Notes: a model not told the origin generated them from the letters alone. Counted from the stretch's first letter, positions 18,330 through 27,518 are shown. The stretch is DNA of 64,000 bases from Rhodococcus koreensis (GCF_900105905.1 NZ_FNSV01000005.1:7688001-7752000); one strand, 5' to 3'. Translations and numbers: made by a program.

Positions 18330-19229
18330 ATGAGCACTACCGTCGGATTTCTGGGACTCGGCCACATGGGTGGCCCCATGGCGGCCAACCTCGTCAAGGC
18401 GGGACACACGGTGGTCGGCTTCGACCTCGCCCCCGCCGCACTCGAGCAGGCAGTGAAAGACGGTGTCACTGTCGCCGATTCGGCCGTCGATGCCGTACGC
18501 GAGGTGGACGTCGTGATCACGATGCTGCCGAGCGGCAAGCACGTTCTCGGGCTCTACGCGGAGATCCTGCCCGCCGCGAAACCGGGGACCCTGTTCATCG
18601 ACTCGTCCACCATCGACGTGGCGGACGCCCGGGCCGCGCACGACGAGGCCGTCGAGGCCGGACACCGCTCGGTGGACGCACCCGTCTCCGGTGGCGTCGT
18701 CGGCGCCACCGCGGGAACTCTCGCGTTCATGGTCGGCGGCACGGCGGACGACTTCGAGGCCGCGAAGCCGCTGCTCGACGTGATGGGCAAGAAGGTCGTC
18801 CACTGCGGCGACCCGGGCAACGGTCAGGCCGCGAAGATCTGCAACAACATGATCCTCGGTGTGTCGATGATCGCCGTCAGCGAGGCGTTCGTCCTCGGCG
18901 AGAAGCTGGGCCTGAGCAACCAGGCCCTGTTCGACGTCGCATCCAACGCGTCGGGTCAGTGCTGGGCGCTCACCACCAACTGTCCTGTGCCCGGACCGGT
19001 TCCGACGAGCCCGGCCAACAACGACTACCAGCCGGGCTTCGCCGCGGCGCTGATGGACAAGGATCTCGGTCTCGCCGCGAACGCGCTGAAGACCAACGGC
19101 GTCGAGGCCGAACTCGGGCTCCGCGCCGCCGAACTGTACAGCCGGTTCCATGCCGCCGGCGGTGGTGGCCAGGACTTCTCGGCCATCATCAACGACATCC
19201 GCGAACGTTCCACCGAGGGAGAGCAGTGA
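18330..19229 (+). CDS. mmsB: 3-hydroxyisobutyrate dehydrogenase
   Basis: A 299-residue beta-hydroxyacid dehydrogenase. It oxidises 3-hydroxyisobutyrate to methylmalonate semialdehyde with NAD, supplying mmsA. Seen: FLGLGHMGGPMAANL cofactor fold at the N-terminus, the substrate loop DAPVSGGVVGATAGTL, catalytic Lys in GNGQAAKICNNM, and the KDLGLA motif near the C-terminus. GAGG-type ribosome site before ATG. Its stop overlaps the next gene's GTG. Confidence 0.95.
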   Translation: MSTTVGFLGLGHMGGPMAANLVKAGHTVVGFDLAPAALEQAVKDGVTVADSAVDAVREVDVVITMLPSGKHVLGLYAEILPAAKPGTLFIDSSTIDVADARAAHDEAVEAGHRSVDAPVSGGVVGATAGTLAFMVGGTADDFEAAKPLLDVMGKKVVHCGDPGNGQAAKICNNMILGVSMIAVSEAFVLGEKLGLSNQALFDVASNASGQCWALTTNCPVPGPVPTSPANNDYQPGFAAALMDKDLGLAANALKTNGVEAELGLRAAELYSRFHAAGGGGQDFSAIINDIRERSTEGEQ

Positions 19230-20002
19230 CCGACTTCGAGACCATCCTCCTGGAGCGCAAGGGCCGGGTGGGGATCATCACCCTCAACCGTCCGAAGGCG
19301 CTCAACGCATTGAACTCCGAGCTGATGCGCGAGGTCGTGTCGGCGGTCGAGGAGTTGGAGAAGGATTCGGAGATCGGAGCCATCCTGATCACCGGCTCCG
19401 ACCGGGCCTTCGCGGCGGGCGCCGACATCAAGGAGATGCAGCCCAAGTCGTATATGGACGTCTACCTGGACGACTTCTTCGCCGCGTGGGATCGCCTCGC
19501 CGCGGCCCGCAAGCCCACCATCGCTGCCGTCGCGGGCTACGCCCTCGGCGGCGGGTGCGAACTGGCGATGCTCTGCGATATCCTGATCGCCGCCGACACC
19601 GCGAAGTTCGGTCAGCCGGAGATCAAACTCGGTGTCATCCCCGGCATCGGCGGCTCCCAGCGACTGACCCGCGCCGTGGGCAAGGCCAAGGCCATGGAAC
19701 TGTGCCTGACCGGCCGGAACATGGACGCCGAGGAGGCTGAACGCGCCGGGCTGGTGTCGCGGATCGTGCCCGCCGCCGACCTCCTGGACGAGGCGCTGCA
19801 GACGGCGACCACCATCGCCGAGATGTCCCTCCCGGTCGCGATGATGGCGAAGGAAGCGGTGAACCGCTCCTTCGAAACCACGCTCACCGAGGGCGTCCGC
19901 TTCGAGCGCCGGGTGTTCCACTCGACGTTCGCCACCGAAGATCAGAAGGAAGGGATGGCGGCGTTCGTCGAGAAGCGTTCGCCCGTCTTCAAGCACCGCT
20001 GA
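19226..20002 (+). CDS. Enoyl-CoA hydratase (short-chain)
   Basis: A 258-residue crotonase. It hydrates methacrylyl-CoA to 3-hydroxyisobutyryl-CoA, which completes the valine path in this operon. Both catalytic glutamates are present, in GGGCELAMLCDI and GQPEIKLGVIPGIGGSQRL, and the oxyanion loop is AFAAGADIKEM. The GTG start overlaps the mmsB stop (GTGA). Last gene before a strong terminator. Confidence 0.92.
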   Translation: MTDFETILLERKGRVGIITLNRPKALNALNSELMREVVSAVEELEKDSEIGAILITGSDRAFAAGADIKEMQPKSYMDVYLDDFFAAWDRLAAARKPTIAAVAGYALGGGCELAMLCDILIAADTAKFGQPEIKLGVIPGIGGSQRLTRAVGKAKAMELCLTGRNMDAEEAERAGLVSRIVPAADLLDEALQTATTIAEMSLPVAMMAKEAVNRSFETTLTEGVRFERRVFHSTFATEDQKEGMAAFVEKRSPVFKHR

Positions 20003-20015
20003 AAGCCCTGAAACG

Positions 20016-20053
20016 ACTGTCGCCCCGCACCGGACCAGGTGCGGGGCGACAGT
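20016..20053. terminator. Bidirectional terminator, 16-bp perfect stem
   Basis: Left arm ACTGTCGCCCCGCACC (20016-20031), loop GGACCA, right arm GGTGCGGGGCGACAGT (20038-20053). It sits between the convergent valine operon and marR and can serve both. No U-tract follows on the plus strand, as is common in actinobacteria. Confidence 0.85.
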
Positions 20054-20059
20054 GGTGCT

Positions 20060-20593
20060 TCACCACTTGGTGGGCGCGTCTCCGGTGTCGAAATCGCCTG
20101 CCTCGCGGCGCAGTTCGGCGAGGATGGCGACCAGTTGTTCGAGCTTGTCACCGGACACGCCGGGGCGGGAGAACACCTGGGCGTTGAGCCGCTCGGTGGA
20201 CTCGACTGCCAGTTTCCTTCCCGCGTCGGTGATTTCGATCAGCGTCGCCCGACGGTCGCTCGGATGCGGAACACGCCGCACGAGATTCGCCGTCTCGAGC
20301 CGGTCGACGGCGTTGGTGACGCTCGTCGGGTGAACCTGAAGGCGCGCGCTGGCCTTCGCCATCGGGAGTGCGCCGGTGCGCGTGAACGTCAGCAGTGTCA
20401 GCAATTCGTACCGGGCGAACGTGAGCCCCGACGGTTTGAGCACCTCTTCCACCCGCGCGATCATGATCTGATGGGCGCGCATCACCGAGGTCACCGCGGC
20501 CATGCCGTCGGCAACGTCACCCCAGCCGTGCTTGGTCCACTGCCGGTGGGCCTCTTCGATGGGGTCGAGATGAAGTGGTGACGGTGGTGGCAT
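20060..20593 (-). CDS. MarR-family transcriptional regulator
   Basis: A 177-residue MarR protein. Winged helix residues about 55-115: LTFARYELLTLLTFT, then ASARLQVHPTSVTNAVDRLE as recognition helix and DRRATLIEITDAG as wing. Dimerising helices flank it. Such proteins repress nearby efflux or catabolic genes and release DNA on binding aromatic ligands. The gene is followed downstream by the shared terminator. The Bcr/CflA exporter lies 54 nt upstream in the same direction, so the two are probably co-transcribed, exporter first. Confidence 0.88.
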   Translation of the reverse strand: MPPPSPLHLDPIEEAHRQWTKHGWGDVADGMAAVTSVMRAHQIMIARVEEVLKPSGLTFARYELLTLLTFTRTGALPMAKASARLQVHPTSVTNAVDRLETANLVRRVPHPSDRRATLIEITDAGRKLAVESTERLNAQVFSRPGVSGDKLEQLVAILAELRREAGDFDTGDAPTKW

Positions 20594-20647
20594 GCGTCGA
20601 TCATCCCATGTCGGGTGATGGGCCGTGAAAGTCTGCCGAGCGTGTCG

Positions 20648-21874
20648 TCAGCGCGCTTCCGCCTTCGCTGCGGCCGCCAGCGCCACCAACCCCAGTCCCG
20701 TGCACGCGGTCATGGTGACCGCAAGCGCGACGCCGGTGTTACCGAGCACCCCGACCAGGGGAGCGATCAGGGCGCCGACACCGAATTGCAGGGCGCCGAG
20801 CAGCGCGGCAGCCGTGCCCGCGGCCTCCCCGTGCCTGCCGAGGGCCAGGGCCGGGGCATTGGGCAGGACGAAGCCGACACCGCCGAGGAGGAACCACAGG
20901 GGAACGACGAACCCGACGAGCCCGCCGAACTCGAAATGCGCGGTGGTGATCAGCGCCAGCCCGGCCACTGTCGCGAAGCCGAGGGCCGACACCGTGATCT
21001 GCAGCGGTGACCAGCGCGCGAGGGCGCGGACGTTGAGTTGCGAGGCCCCGATCAGGGCGATCGCGCCGGAGCTGAACAGCAGCGCGAACTGCTGCTCGTC
21101 CAGGCCGTACTGGTCCTGGAACACGAACGACGCACCGGAGACGTACGAGAACAGCGATCCCATCGCCACGCTCGACACGAGCGCGAGCACCATGAACGCC
21201 CGGTCCCCGAGCAGGCCCCTGTAGGTGCCCAGCACGGCGACGAGGTTGCTCTTGCGACGACGCTCCGGCGGCAGCGTCTCCGTCAGACCCCACGCGCCGA
21301 TCAACGCCGTCAGCGTGCCGATCACGGCGAGGACGACGAAGATCCCGCGCCAGTCGAGGGCGATGAGGAGCGCCCCGCCGATACTCGGGGCGAGCACGGG
21401 TGCGACGCCGAGGACGAGCATCAGCCGCGACATCACGACGGCGACGGTGTTCCCCGAGAACAGGTCGCGGACCACGGCGAGCGCGACTACCGCTGCGGCG
21501 GCGGCGCCGATGCCCTGGAAGACGCGGAGCACCCCCAGCACTGCCACGGTCGGCGCGAACACCGCGAGCACGGACGCGGCGACGTGCACACCGATACCGG
21601 CGATGAGGGGGCGTCTGCGCCCCAGGCTGTCCGCCAGCGGTCCGACGATCAACTGCCCCAGCGCGAGGCCGAGCAGGGTTCCCGTGATGGTCAGCTGGAC
21701 TGCGGACGAGGACGCGCCGAGGTCGGTTCCGATGTCCGGTAGCGCCGGCAGATACATGTCGATGGTGAAGGGGCCGAGGGCCACCATCGCGCCGAGTACG
21801 AGGATCACCCGAAGGCTGGGCCGAGTGGTTGTCCGCTCGCCGGTCGGGGCGGCGCGTTCTTCGGTGTCGGTCAT
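20648..21874 (-). CDS. MFS drug exporter, Bcr/CflA family
   Basis: A 408-residue 12-helix major facilitator. FTIDMYLPALPDIG in the first helix and LVFQGIG-like RVFQGIGAAAAAVVALAVVRDLF identify the Bcr/CflA (DHA1) branch; GPLADSLGRRRPL is the loop 2-3 motif. It probably exports drugs or small metabolites with proton antiport. ATG 21874 (MTDTEER) is preferred to an upstream GTG at 21946, because the longer form adds a non-conserved leader. MarR lies just downstream and may sense its substrates. Confidence 0.87.
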   Translation of the reverse strand: MTDTEERAAPTGERTTTRPSLRVILVLGAMVALGPFTIDMYLPALPDIGTDLGASSSAVQLTITGTLLGLALGQLIVGPLADSLGRRRPLIAGIGVHVAASVLAVFAPTVAVLGVLRVFQGIGAAAAAVVALAVVRDLFSGNTVAVVMSRLMLVLGVAPVLAPSIGGALLIALDWRGIFVVLAVIGTLTALIGAWGLTETLPPERRRKSNLVAVLGTYRGLLGDRAFMVLALVSSVAMGSLFSYVSGASFVFQDQYGLDEQQFALLFSSGAIALIGASQLNVRALARWSPLQITVSALGFATVAGLALITTAHFEFGGLVGFVVPLWFLLGGVGFVLPNAPALALGRHGEAAGTAAALLGALQFGVGALIAPLVGVLGNTGVALAVTMTACTGLGLVALAAAAKAEAR

Positions 21875-21990
21875 GAAGCAACACAGCAACGAGGGCACGT
21901 GGTTTGTTCCCGCCCCGGCGTGTCGGTTCAGAATCACCGTGAGCACAACCCTCGCACCCTCGGCGCCGGCCGGGCACAGTGATCATCGAT

Positions 21991-22062
21991 GCGGGTGTGA
22001 CTGAGTGGTTGAGGTACCGGCCTGCAAAGCCGTTCACACGGGTTCGAATCCCGTCACTCGCT
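21991..22062 (+). tRNA. tRNA-Cys (anticodon GCA)
   Basis: Acceptor arms GCGGGTG (21991-21997) and CACTCGC (22055-22061) pair over 7 bp with one G-T. The anticodon stem-loop CGGC-CTGCAAA-GCCG gives anticodon GCA, and the T-arm ACGGG-TTCGAAT-CCCGT is perfect. No CCA is encoded. A long hairpin follows at once. Confidence 0.95.
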
Positions 22063-22066
22063 CGAC

Positions 22067-22099
22067 GAGAACCGGCAGGTGATGCACCTGCCGGTTCTC
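22067..22099. terminator. Hairpin terminator after tRNA-Cys
   Basis: A perfect 15-bp stem: GAGAACCGGCAGGTG (22067-22081), loop ATG, CACCTGCCGGTTCTC (22085-22099). It lies between tRNA-Cys and the end of the convergent glycosyltransferase gene, so it can end both transcripts. Confidence 0.85.
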
Positions 22100-22117
22100 C
22101 GCGTGCTCGACGGGGAA

Positions 22118-24064
22118 CTATCCGGTGTAACCGGAGAGGTCGTACACGGTCGTGCCGCCCACCGTGATGGGCGTGAAATTGGCGGCCACCCACTGCTCGA
22201 TCGCGCCGGACGTGCTGTCGCCGCCGCGACCACCACCCCCACCACCACCGGCGATGTAGTAGTGCACCTGGCCGTTCTCGACGTAGGAGATGAACTGGTC
22301 GAGTGTCGGCGTGGGGTCGGAACTCCATCCGCCGATGGCCATCACCGCGGTGTCGGCGGCCAGTTCATAGGTGGCAGCGCTCTGCGAACCGTTGGTCGCG
22401 GCCGACCACGTGGTGCCTGCCTCGGCGAGCAACGTCGTGAGCTCGGAACTCGTCCCACCCTCGTTGCCGCCCATGTCACCGCCCGGTGCCTGGCCGCCGG
22501 CCATGTCACCGCCGGGTGCCCGGCCGCCGCCGCCTCCCATTCCGGTATCGGTGACTGCCCCGGACGGGCCGGCCGTGGGGATCGATCCGCTGTGCGCGGT
22601 GGCGGCGGTGGCGATCGCGTAGGACGCGGAGCCTCCGATTCCGGCGAGCGAGCCCAGCAGCACGCCGGTGACGGCGAGTTTCCGGACGCGGTTCCCGTCG
22701 CCGAGCGCGAGCAGGGCGGCGCCGAGAACGGTGCCGGCGAGCAGGACCCACTTCAGGGCGGGCATCCACTCGGTGTTGCGGTGCAACAGGACCCAGCCCC
22801 ACGCACCTGCGGCCACCATCATGAATGCGAGACCGAACCGTCCGAGAATGCTGCCGCGCTTCTGCCACAGGGCGTACCCGCCGGTGCCGATCATCCCGGC
22901 GATCGCGGGGGCGAGCGCCACCGTGTAGTACGGGTGGATGGTGCCGGACATGTAGCTGAAGATCAGTCCCGTGACGAGGAACCAGCCACCCCACGCGATC
23001 AGGGAGGCCCGCACGCGGTCCGTCCGCGGAGCGCGTCCACGGGCGAGCAACCCGAAGACCAGGGCGACCAGCGCCGCCGGGATCAGCCACGAGATCTCGA
23101 TGCCCATCTCGCTGCCGAACAGGCGATCCAGCCCGGTGCTCCCGCCGAAACTCGATCCCGCACTTCCGCCGGCCATTCCGCCGCCACCACCGCCGGTGTT
23201 TCCGAAGATCCGGCCGAGTCCGTTGTAGCCGAGCACCAGATCCATGACGCTGTTGTCGGTGGAACCGCCGATGTAGGGGCGCGAGTCCGCGGGCCACAGC
23301 CACACGGCGAGAACCCACCATCCGGCCGCGGCGACGACGGCGGCGACACCCCCGGCCAGGTGCAGCAGGCGAAACCGCAACCGGGCATGTCCGGCAACCA
23401 GATAGGCCAGACCGAACGCGGGCAGCACCATCAGGCCCTGCAACATCTTGGTGAGGAACGCGAAGCCGAGCGCGACCCCGGTGAGGGTGATCCACATCGC
23501 GGCGCGGCGGCCGGTCTCCGTCTCGATCGCGCGGACCACGAAATATCCGGCCGCGGTCATCAGGAGCACGAGCAAAGCGTCGGGGTTGTCGAAGCGAAAC
23601 ATCAAGGCGGCCGCGGGAGTTGCGGCGAGAACGGCGCCGGCGATCAACCCGGCGCCACTGTTCGTGACGCGGGTGACGGCCGCGTAGCCGAGGGTGACCG
23701 ACCCGACCCCCATCAGGGCCTGGGGGACGAGGAGGCTGGCGCTGGAGAACCCGAAGATCCGTCCGGACAGTCCCATCACCCACAGCGACGCGGGCGGTTT
23801 GTCGACCGTGATGAAATTCGAGGTGTCGAGCGAGCCGAAGAACCACGCCTTCCAACTCTGCGAACCGGCCTGCGCTGCCGCGGCATAGAAACTGTTGGCG
23901 TAGCCGCTCGAGGTGAGATCCCACAGGTACAGCGCCGCGGTGGCGGCGAGTAGTGCGGTGACGGCGAGTGCGGAACCGCGCCGGCGGATCCACGATTCCG
24001 ACTCGGCGCGGTGGCCGGGCGATTCTGTTCTCCGTGGCGGAGCCGGAGTGAGAACGGCAGTCAT
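22118..24064 (-). CDS. GT39/PMT-type membrane glycosyltransferase with glycine-rich linkers
   Basis: A 648-residue integral membrane protein like the ArnT/PMT superfamily (YkcB-type putative mannosyltransferases). The first extracytoplasmic loop after helix 1 has the acidic residues DLTSSGYANSFYAAA and DTSNFITVDKPPASLW, where the catalytic Asp is expected. About 10-12 helices follow to residue 500. The C-terminal 130 residues form a soluble domain (TLLAEAGTTWSAATNGSQSAA... AVMAIGGWSSDPTPTLDQF) typical of the family. Three glycine-rich stretches interrupt it, near residues 290, 510-535 and 620. It would use a polyprenyl-phosphate sugar on the outer face. ATG 24064 follows AAGGGACC. Confidence 0.85.
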   Translation of the reverse strand: MTAVLTPAPPRRTESPGHRAESESWIRRRGSALAVTALLAATAALYLWDLTSSGYANSFYAAAAQAGSQSWKAWFFGSLDTSNFITVDKPPASLWVMGLSGRIFGFSSASLLVPQALMGVGSVTLGYAAVTRVTNSGAGLIAGAVLAATPAAALMFRFDNPDALLVLLMTAAGYFVVRAIETETGRRAAMWITLTGVALGFAFLTKMLQGLMVLPAFGLAYLVAGHARLRFRLLHLAGGVAAVVAAAGWWVLAVWLWPADSRPYIGGSTDNSVMDLVLGYNGLGRIFGNTGGGGGGMAGGSAGSSFGGSTGLDRLFGSEMGIEISWLIPAALVALVFGLLARGRAPRTDRVRASLIAWGGWFLVTGLIFSYMSGTIHPYYTVALAPAIAGMIGTGGYALWQKRGSILGRFGLAFMMVAAGAWGWVLLHRNTEWMPALKWVLLAGTVLGAALLALGDGNRVRKLAVTGVLLGSLAGIGGSASYAIATAATAHSGSIPTAGPSGAVTDTGMGGGGGRAPGGDMAGGQAPGGDMGGNEGGTSSELTTLLAEAGTTWSAATNGSQSAATYELAADTAVMAIGGWSSDPTPTLDQFISYVENGQVHYYIAGGGGGGGRGGDSTSGAIEQWVAANFTPITVGGTTVYDLSGYTG

Positions 24065-24177
24065 CAGGTGGTCCCTTCGCGAGTTGCTGTCCTGACAACG
24101 TTCTCGCGTGGGGGCGTCACCCGGCTGGGAGGCGGCTGGAAGGTTCCTGTGAACCCGGACTCCGATCGCGATCCGGT

Positions 24178-24786
24178 TCAGCGTGTCGTGTCGAGTGTGT
24201 CGACGTCGACGCCTGCTGCGGGAAGCAGGTGGTAGAAGGCGCGTTCGCAGAGGTCGATCATCTCGGTGCGTTCCATGGTCGGCTCGTCGAGCCAGGACAG
24301 CACGATCTCCTCCATGAACGCCTGCCAGCCCGAGATCGTGGCCTCGAGCGCGGGCGTCGTCGGCACGCCGAACTCGGCCAGCGACACGCCGATCCACCGG
24401 GTGAACGTCCGACGCATGCCGCGGTAGATCTGCCGCATCCTCTCGTCGCCGCTCCCGGCCATCCGCATGACCGCGAGATAGATGGTGGGGTGCTCGATCA
24501 CCGCGTCCGCGAACGTTTCGACGCCTGCCCGGAGTTGCCCGTATAGCGGGAGCGTCGCGTCGGGTGTCATCCGCCGCTGCAGTTCGGAGGCCGAGGCTTC
24601 GAGGACGGCGTTGCGAAAGCCCTGCTTGTTCTTGAAGTAGTGGAACAGCAGTGGTGCCGAGACGCCCGCCTCGGCCGCCACCTGGTCGATCGAGAGGTCG
24701 TCGAACGGCACCGTCTCGAGGAGTCGGACGGCCACGTCGAGGATCTGCGCGCGCCGATCTTCGGGAGAGCGGGGTGCGGCGGCCAC
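24178..24786 (-). CDS. TetR-family transcriptional regulator
   Basis: A 202-residue TetR. The helix-turn-helix is residues about 12-58 (RRAQILDVAVRLLE, DQVAAEAGVSAPLLFHYF). The C-terminal ligand domain is not specific. It is divergent from the amidohydrolase-hydrolase operon at 24886; the 99-bp gap contains a perfect palindrome, GTAACC-TCG-GGTTAC, that could be its operator. Release by an N-acyl or cyclic compound used by the operon is a guess. Confidence 0.88.
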   Translation of the reverse strand: MAAAPRSPEDRRAQILDVAVRLLETVPFDDLSIDQVAAEAGVSAPLLFHYFKNKQGFRNAVLEASASELQRRMTPDATLPLYGQLRAGVETFADAVIEHPTIYLAVMRMAGSGDERMRQIYRGMRRTFTRWIGVSLAEFGVPTTPALEATISGWQAFMEEIVLSWLDEPTMERTEMIDLCERAFYHLLPAAGVDVDTLDTTR

Positions 24787-24821
24787 CCCTGCACTCTATT
24801 GAGGATCGCCCGAACCGTCCA

Positions 24822-24859
24822 TTGACTTTTACTCAACCACATACGTAACCTCGGGTTAC
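24822..24859 (+). promoter_or_regulatory. Divergent promoter with GTAACC palindrome
   Basis: TTGACT at 24822-24827 can serve as -35 for the amidohydrolase operon. Seventeen bases later comes GTAACC-TCG-GGTTAC (24845-24859), a perfect 6-bp inverted repeat with 3-bp spacer at the -10 position. It is the best operator candidate for the TetR gene at 24786. Confidence 0.5.
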
Positions 24860-24885
24860 ACATACCGAGTGTGAGGAGCGCAACA

Positions 24886-26673
24886 ATGCCGGATTTCGAT
24901 GTGGTCGTCAATGGTGGGCTGTGGTTCGACGGAACCGGATCCGCGCCGCTGCGACGCAATCTCGGCATCCGCGACGGAATCGTCGTCCGGGCATCGACCC
25001 GCCCGCTGCCCGTCGGACCTGACACCGAGGTCATCGACGCCGCAGGCAAGTGGGTGCTCCCCGGATTCGTCGACGTGCACACCCACTACGACGCGGAGGT
25101 GCTCGTCAGCCCCGGCTTGCCGGAGTCGGTACGACACGGCGTGACCACCGTCGTCCTCGGAAACTGCTCCCTCTCCACCGTGTATTCGACGCCGCGCGAG
25201 TGCGCCGACCTGTTCAGCAGGGTCGAGGCCGTGCCGCACGACTCCGTGCTCGGGATCCTGGAGGAAAACAAGATCTGGCAGAACCCGGCGGAGTACGTCG
25301 AGGCACTCGAGTCGTTGCCGCTCGGCCCCAACATCGCCGGGTTCATCGGGCACTCCGACATCCGCACCCACGTCCTCGGTCTCGGCCGCGGCACCGACAA
25401 GCGGATCGAGCCGACCGCGCGCGAACTCGAGCAGATGGGTGCGATGCTCACCGACGCCGTCGATGCCGGCTTCCTCGGCCTCTCCTCGATGACGAACGCA
25501 CTCGACAAGATCGACGGTGACGAATACCGTTCGCGCTCATTGCCGTCCACGTACGCGCGGTGGAAGGAGTTCCGCTTCCTCAATCGCATCCTGCGCGAGC
25601 GCGGCAAGATCCTGCAGAGCGCACCGACAATCAACCTGCATCCGAACATCGCCGGATTCTTCACGGAGAGTTCGGGCCTCGGGCGGCGCAAGCCCCTCAA
25701 GACGTCGCTGCTGTCGGCCGCGGACTCGAAGGCCTACCCGCCGATCGTGTACTTCATGCTCGCCGCGGCGCCGCTGCTGAACCGCTTCGCCAAGACCGAT
25801 TTCAAGTGGCAGCACCTGCCGGTGCCGTTCACCGTCTACGCGGACGGGATCGACCTCGTGGTGTTCGAGGAATTCGGCGCCGGCGCGGCGGCACTGCACC
25901 TCGAGGACCAGGTGGAGCGAAATGCCCTACTGCAGGACGAGTCCTACCGACGCCGGTTCCGCAAGGACTACGACAACAAGTTCAGCCCCCGCATCTGGCA
26001 CCGCAACTTCTACGACGCCGAAATCGTCGGGTGCCCTGACGAGACGCTGATCGGCAAGACGTTCGGCGCCGTGGGTGACCTCGGCGGTGTGCACCCGGTC
26101 GACGCGTACCTCGATCTCGTCGTGAAGTACGGCACCGACCTGCGGTGGCGGACCACCATCGCCAACCATCGCCCCAGGTTCGCGAAGAAGCTCGCGGCCA
26201 GTTCCGGGGTGCAGATGGGATTCGGCGACGCCGGCGCCCACCTGCGCAACATGGCGTTCTACAACTACCCGATCCGGTTGCTGAAGAAGGTCAAGGACGC
26301 GCAGTCCGACCGCAAGCCGTTCCTGACCGTCGAGCGGGCCGTTCACCGGCTGACCGGCGAGCTGGCCGACTGGTACGGCATCGACGCCGGCCACCTCCGC
26401 GAAGGTGACCGCGCCGATCTGGTCGTCGTCGACCCGGCGGGTCTCGACGCCACGGTGGACGGTTTGTTCGAGGCGGAGGTCCCCGAATACGGCGGGTTGC
26501 GGCGAATGGTGAACCGCAGTGACGGCGCCGCGGTCGCGACGGTGATCAACGGCAGGCTCGTGTACCGCGACGGCGAATTCGCCGGTGGATTCGGGGTCAC
26601 CAGGACGGGACGCTTCCTCCGCGCCGGAGAGTCGGCCGCAGACCGCAGCGAGCGTGAGACGATCGTCGGATGA
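24886..26673 (+). CDS. Amidohydrolase family protein, D-aminoacylase-like
   Basis: A 595-residue amidohydrolase. N-terminal strand domain (DVVVNGGLWFDGTG), then GFVDVHTHYDAEVLVSPGL with the metal-binding HxH, GVTTVVLGNCSLS containing the cysteine ligand typical of N-acyl-D-amino-acid deacylases, GFIGHSDIR, and MGFGDAGAHLRNMAFYNYPI with the catalytic Asp near residue 445. The C-terminus AVHRLTGELADWYGI and LREGDRADLVVVDPAG is the D-aminoacylase pattern. The natural substrate is unknown. ATG 24886 has GAGGAG; an in-frame start at 24871 is less likely. Overlaps the next gene by four bases. Confidence 0.85.
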   Translation: MPDFDVVVNGGLWFDGTGSAPLRRNLGIRDGIVVRASTRPLPVGPDTEVIDAAGKWVLPGFVDVHTHYDAEVLVSPGLPESVRHGVTTVVLGNCSLSTVYSTPRECADLFSRVEAVPHDSVLGILEENKIWQNPAEYVEALESLPLGPNIAGFIGHSDIRTHVLGLGRGTDKRIEPTARELEQMGAMLTDAVDAGFLGLSSMTNALDKIDGDEYRSRSLPSTYARWKEFRFLNRILRERGKILQSAPTINLHPNIAGFFTESSGLGRRKPLKTSLLSAADSKAYPPIVYFMLAAAPLLNRFAKTDFKWQHLPVPFTVYADGIDLVVFEEFGAGAAALHLEDQVERNALLQDESYRRRFRKDYDNKFSPRIWHRNFYDAEIVGCPDETLIGKTFGAVGDLGGVHPVDAYLDLVVKYGTDLRWRTTIANHRPRFAKKLAASSGVQMGFGDAGAHLRNMAFYNYPIRLLKKVKDAQSDRKPFLTVERAVHRLTGELADWYGIDAGHLREGDRADLVVVDPAGLDATVDGLFEAEVPEYGGLRRMVNRSDGAAVATVINGRLVYRDGEFAGGFGVTRTGRFLRAGESAADRSERETIVG

Positions 26674-27518
26674 GTCGCACGGAGCGGATCGGCACGTTCA
26701 CCCGCGACGGACTGGTGTTCGACGTCCGCGACGAGGGCCCGATCGACGGCACACCGGTGGTGCTGTTGCACGGGTTTCCGCAGGACTCGCGGTCGTGGGA
26801 GGCGCTGGCGCCGCTGCTGCACCGGCGCGGGTTCCGCACCCTGGCCCCGGACCAGCGAGGCTATTCGCCCGGTGCCAGGCCCCGCGCCCGCCGCGCGTAC
26901 CGCAGCACGGATCTGATCGCGGACGTCGTCGCGCTCATCGACCGGGCAGGCCTCGGCCCGGCGCACGTGGTCGGACACGATTGGGGCGCTGCGGTGGCCT
27001 GGGGTCTCGCCGCCGAACGCCCGGACCGGGTCCGGACGCTCACGGCGCTGTCGGTGCCGCACCCGGCGGCGTTCGTGCGGGCGATGCTCACCAGCCGTCA
27101 GATCCTGAAGTCCTGGTACATGTTCGCGTTCCAGCTGCCGTGGATCCCGGAGCGGGTGCTCACCCCGGACGGCTTCGGCTACCGGGCCCTGGTCGCCAGC
27201 GGCCAGTCGCCGGACGACGCGAAGCGCGACCTCGGGCCCATGCGCGACCGGACGCGGGCCCGGGGCGCCCTGAACTGGTATCGTGCGATGCCGTTCATCT
27301 CGCCCCGATCTGCCTCCCGGAAGGTCCGGGTGCCCACGCTGTTCGTGTGGAGCGACGGCGACACTGCGATCGGTCCGGTGGGGCCGAAGCTGACGTCCCG
27401 ATTCGTCGACGCCCCGTACACATTCGAGGTGCTCCGCGGCGTGAGCCACTGGATCCCGGACGAGGCCGCCGAACGCGTCGACGAACTACTCGGAAACCAC
27501 CTGCTCGATCAGTCGTGA
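26670..27518 (+). CDS. Alpha/beta hydrolase, epoxide-hydrolase-like
   Basis: A 282-residue alpha/beta hydrolase. Oxyanion part HGFPQDSRSWE near residue 32, nucleophile elbow VVGHDWGAAVAW with Asp near residue 107 as nucleophile, and catalytic His in GVSHWIPDEA. An Asp nucleophile with HGFP is the pattern of epoxide hydrolases and haloalkane dehalogenases, so ester hydrolysis is less likely. ATG overlaps the amidohydrolase stop (ATGA), so both belong to the TetR-flanked operon. Confidence 0.85.
   Translation: MSRTERIGTFTRDGLVFDVRDEGPIDGTPVVLLHGFPQDSRSWEALAPLLHRRGFRTLAPDQRGYSPGARPRARRAYRSTDLIADVVALIDRAGLGPAHVVGHDWGAAVAWGLAAERPDRVRTLTALSVPHPAAFVRAMLTSRQILKSWYMFAFQLPWIPERVLTPDGFGYRALVASGQSPDDAKRDLGPMRDRTRARGALNWYRAMPFISPRSASRKVRVPTLFVWSDGDTAIGPVGPKLTSRFVDAPYTFEVLRGVSHWIPDEAAERVDELLGNHLLDQS

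Noticed and set aside
22190..22560. Repeated glycine codons as a possible CRISPR or satellite array
   Set aside because: The repeats are irregular, in frame with the glycosyltransferase and lack spacers.
22079..23953. 624-codon plus-strand frame opposite the glycosyltransferase
   Set aside because: Composition is antisense-like, rich in Gly/Asp/His/Gln without domains; the minus-strand protein has clear membrane helices.
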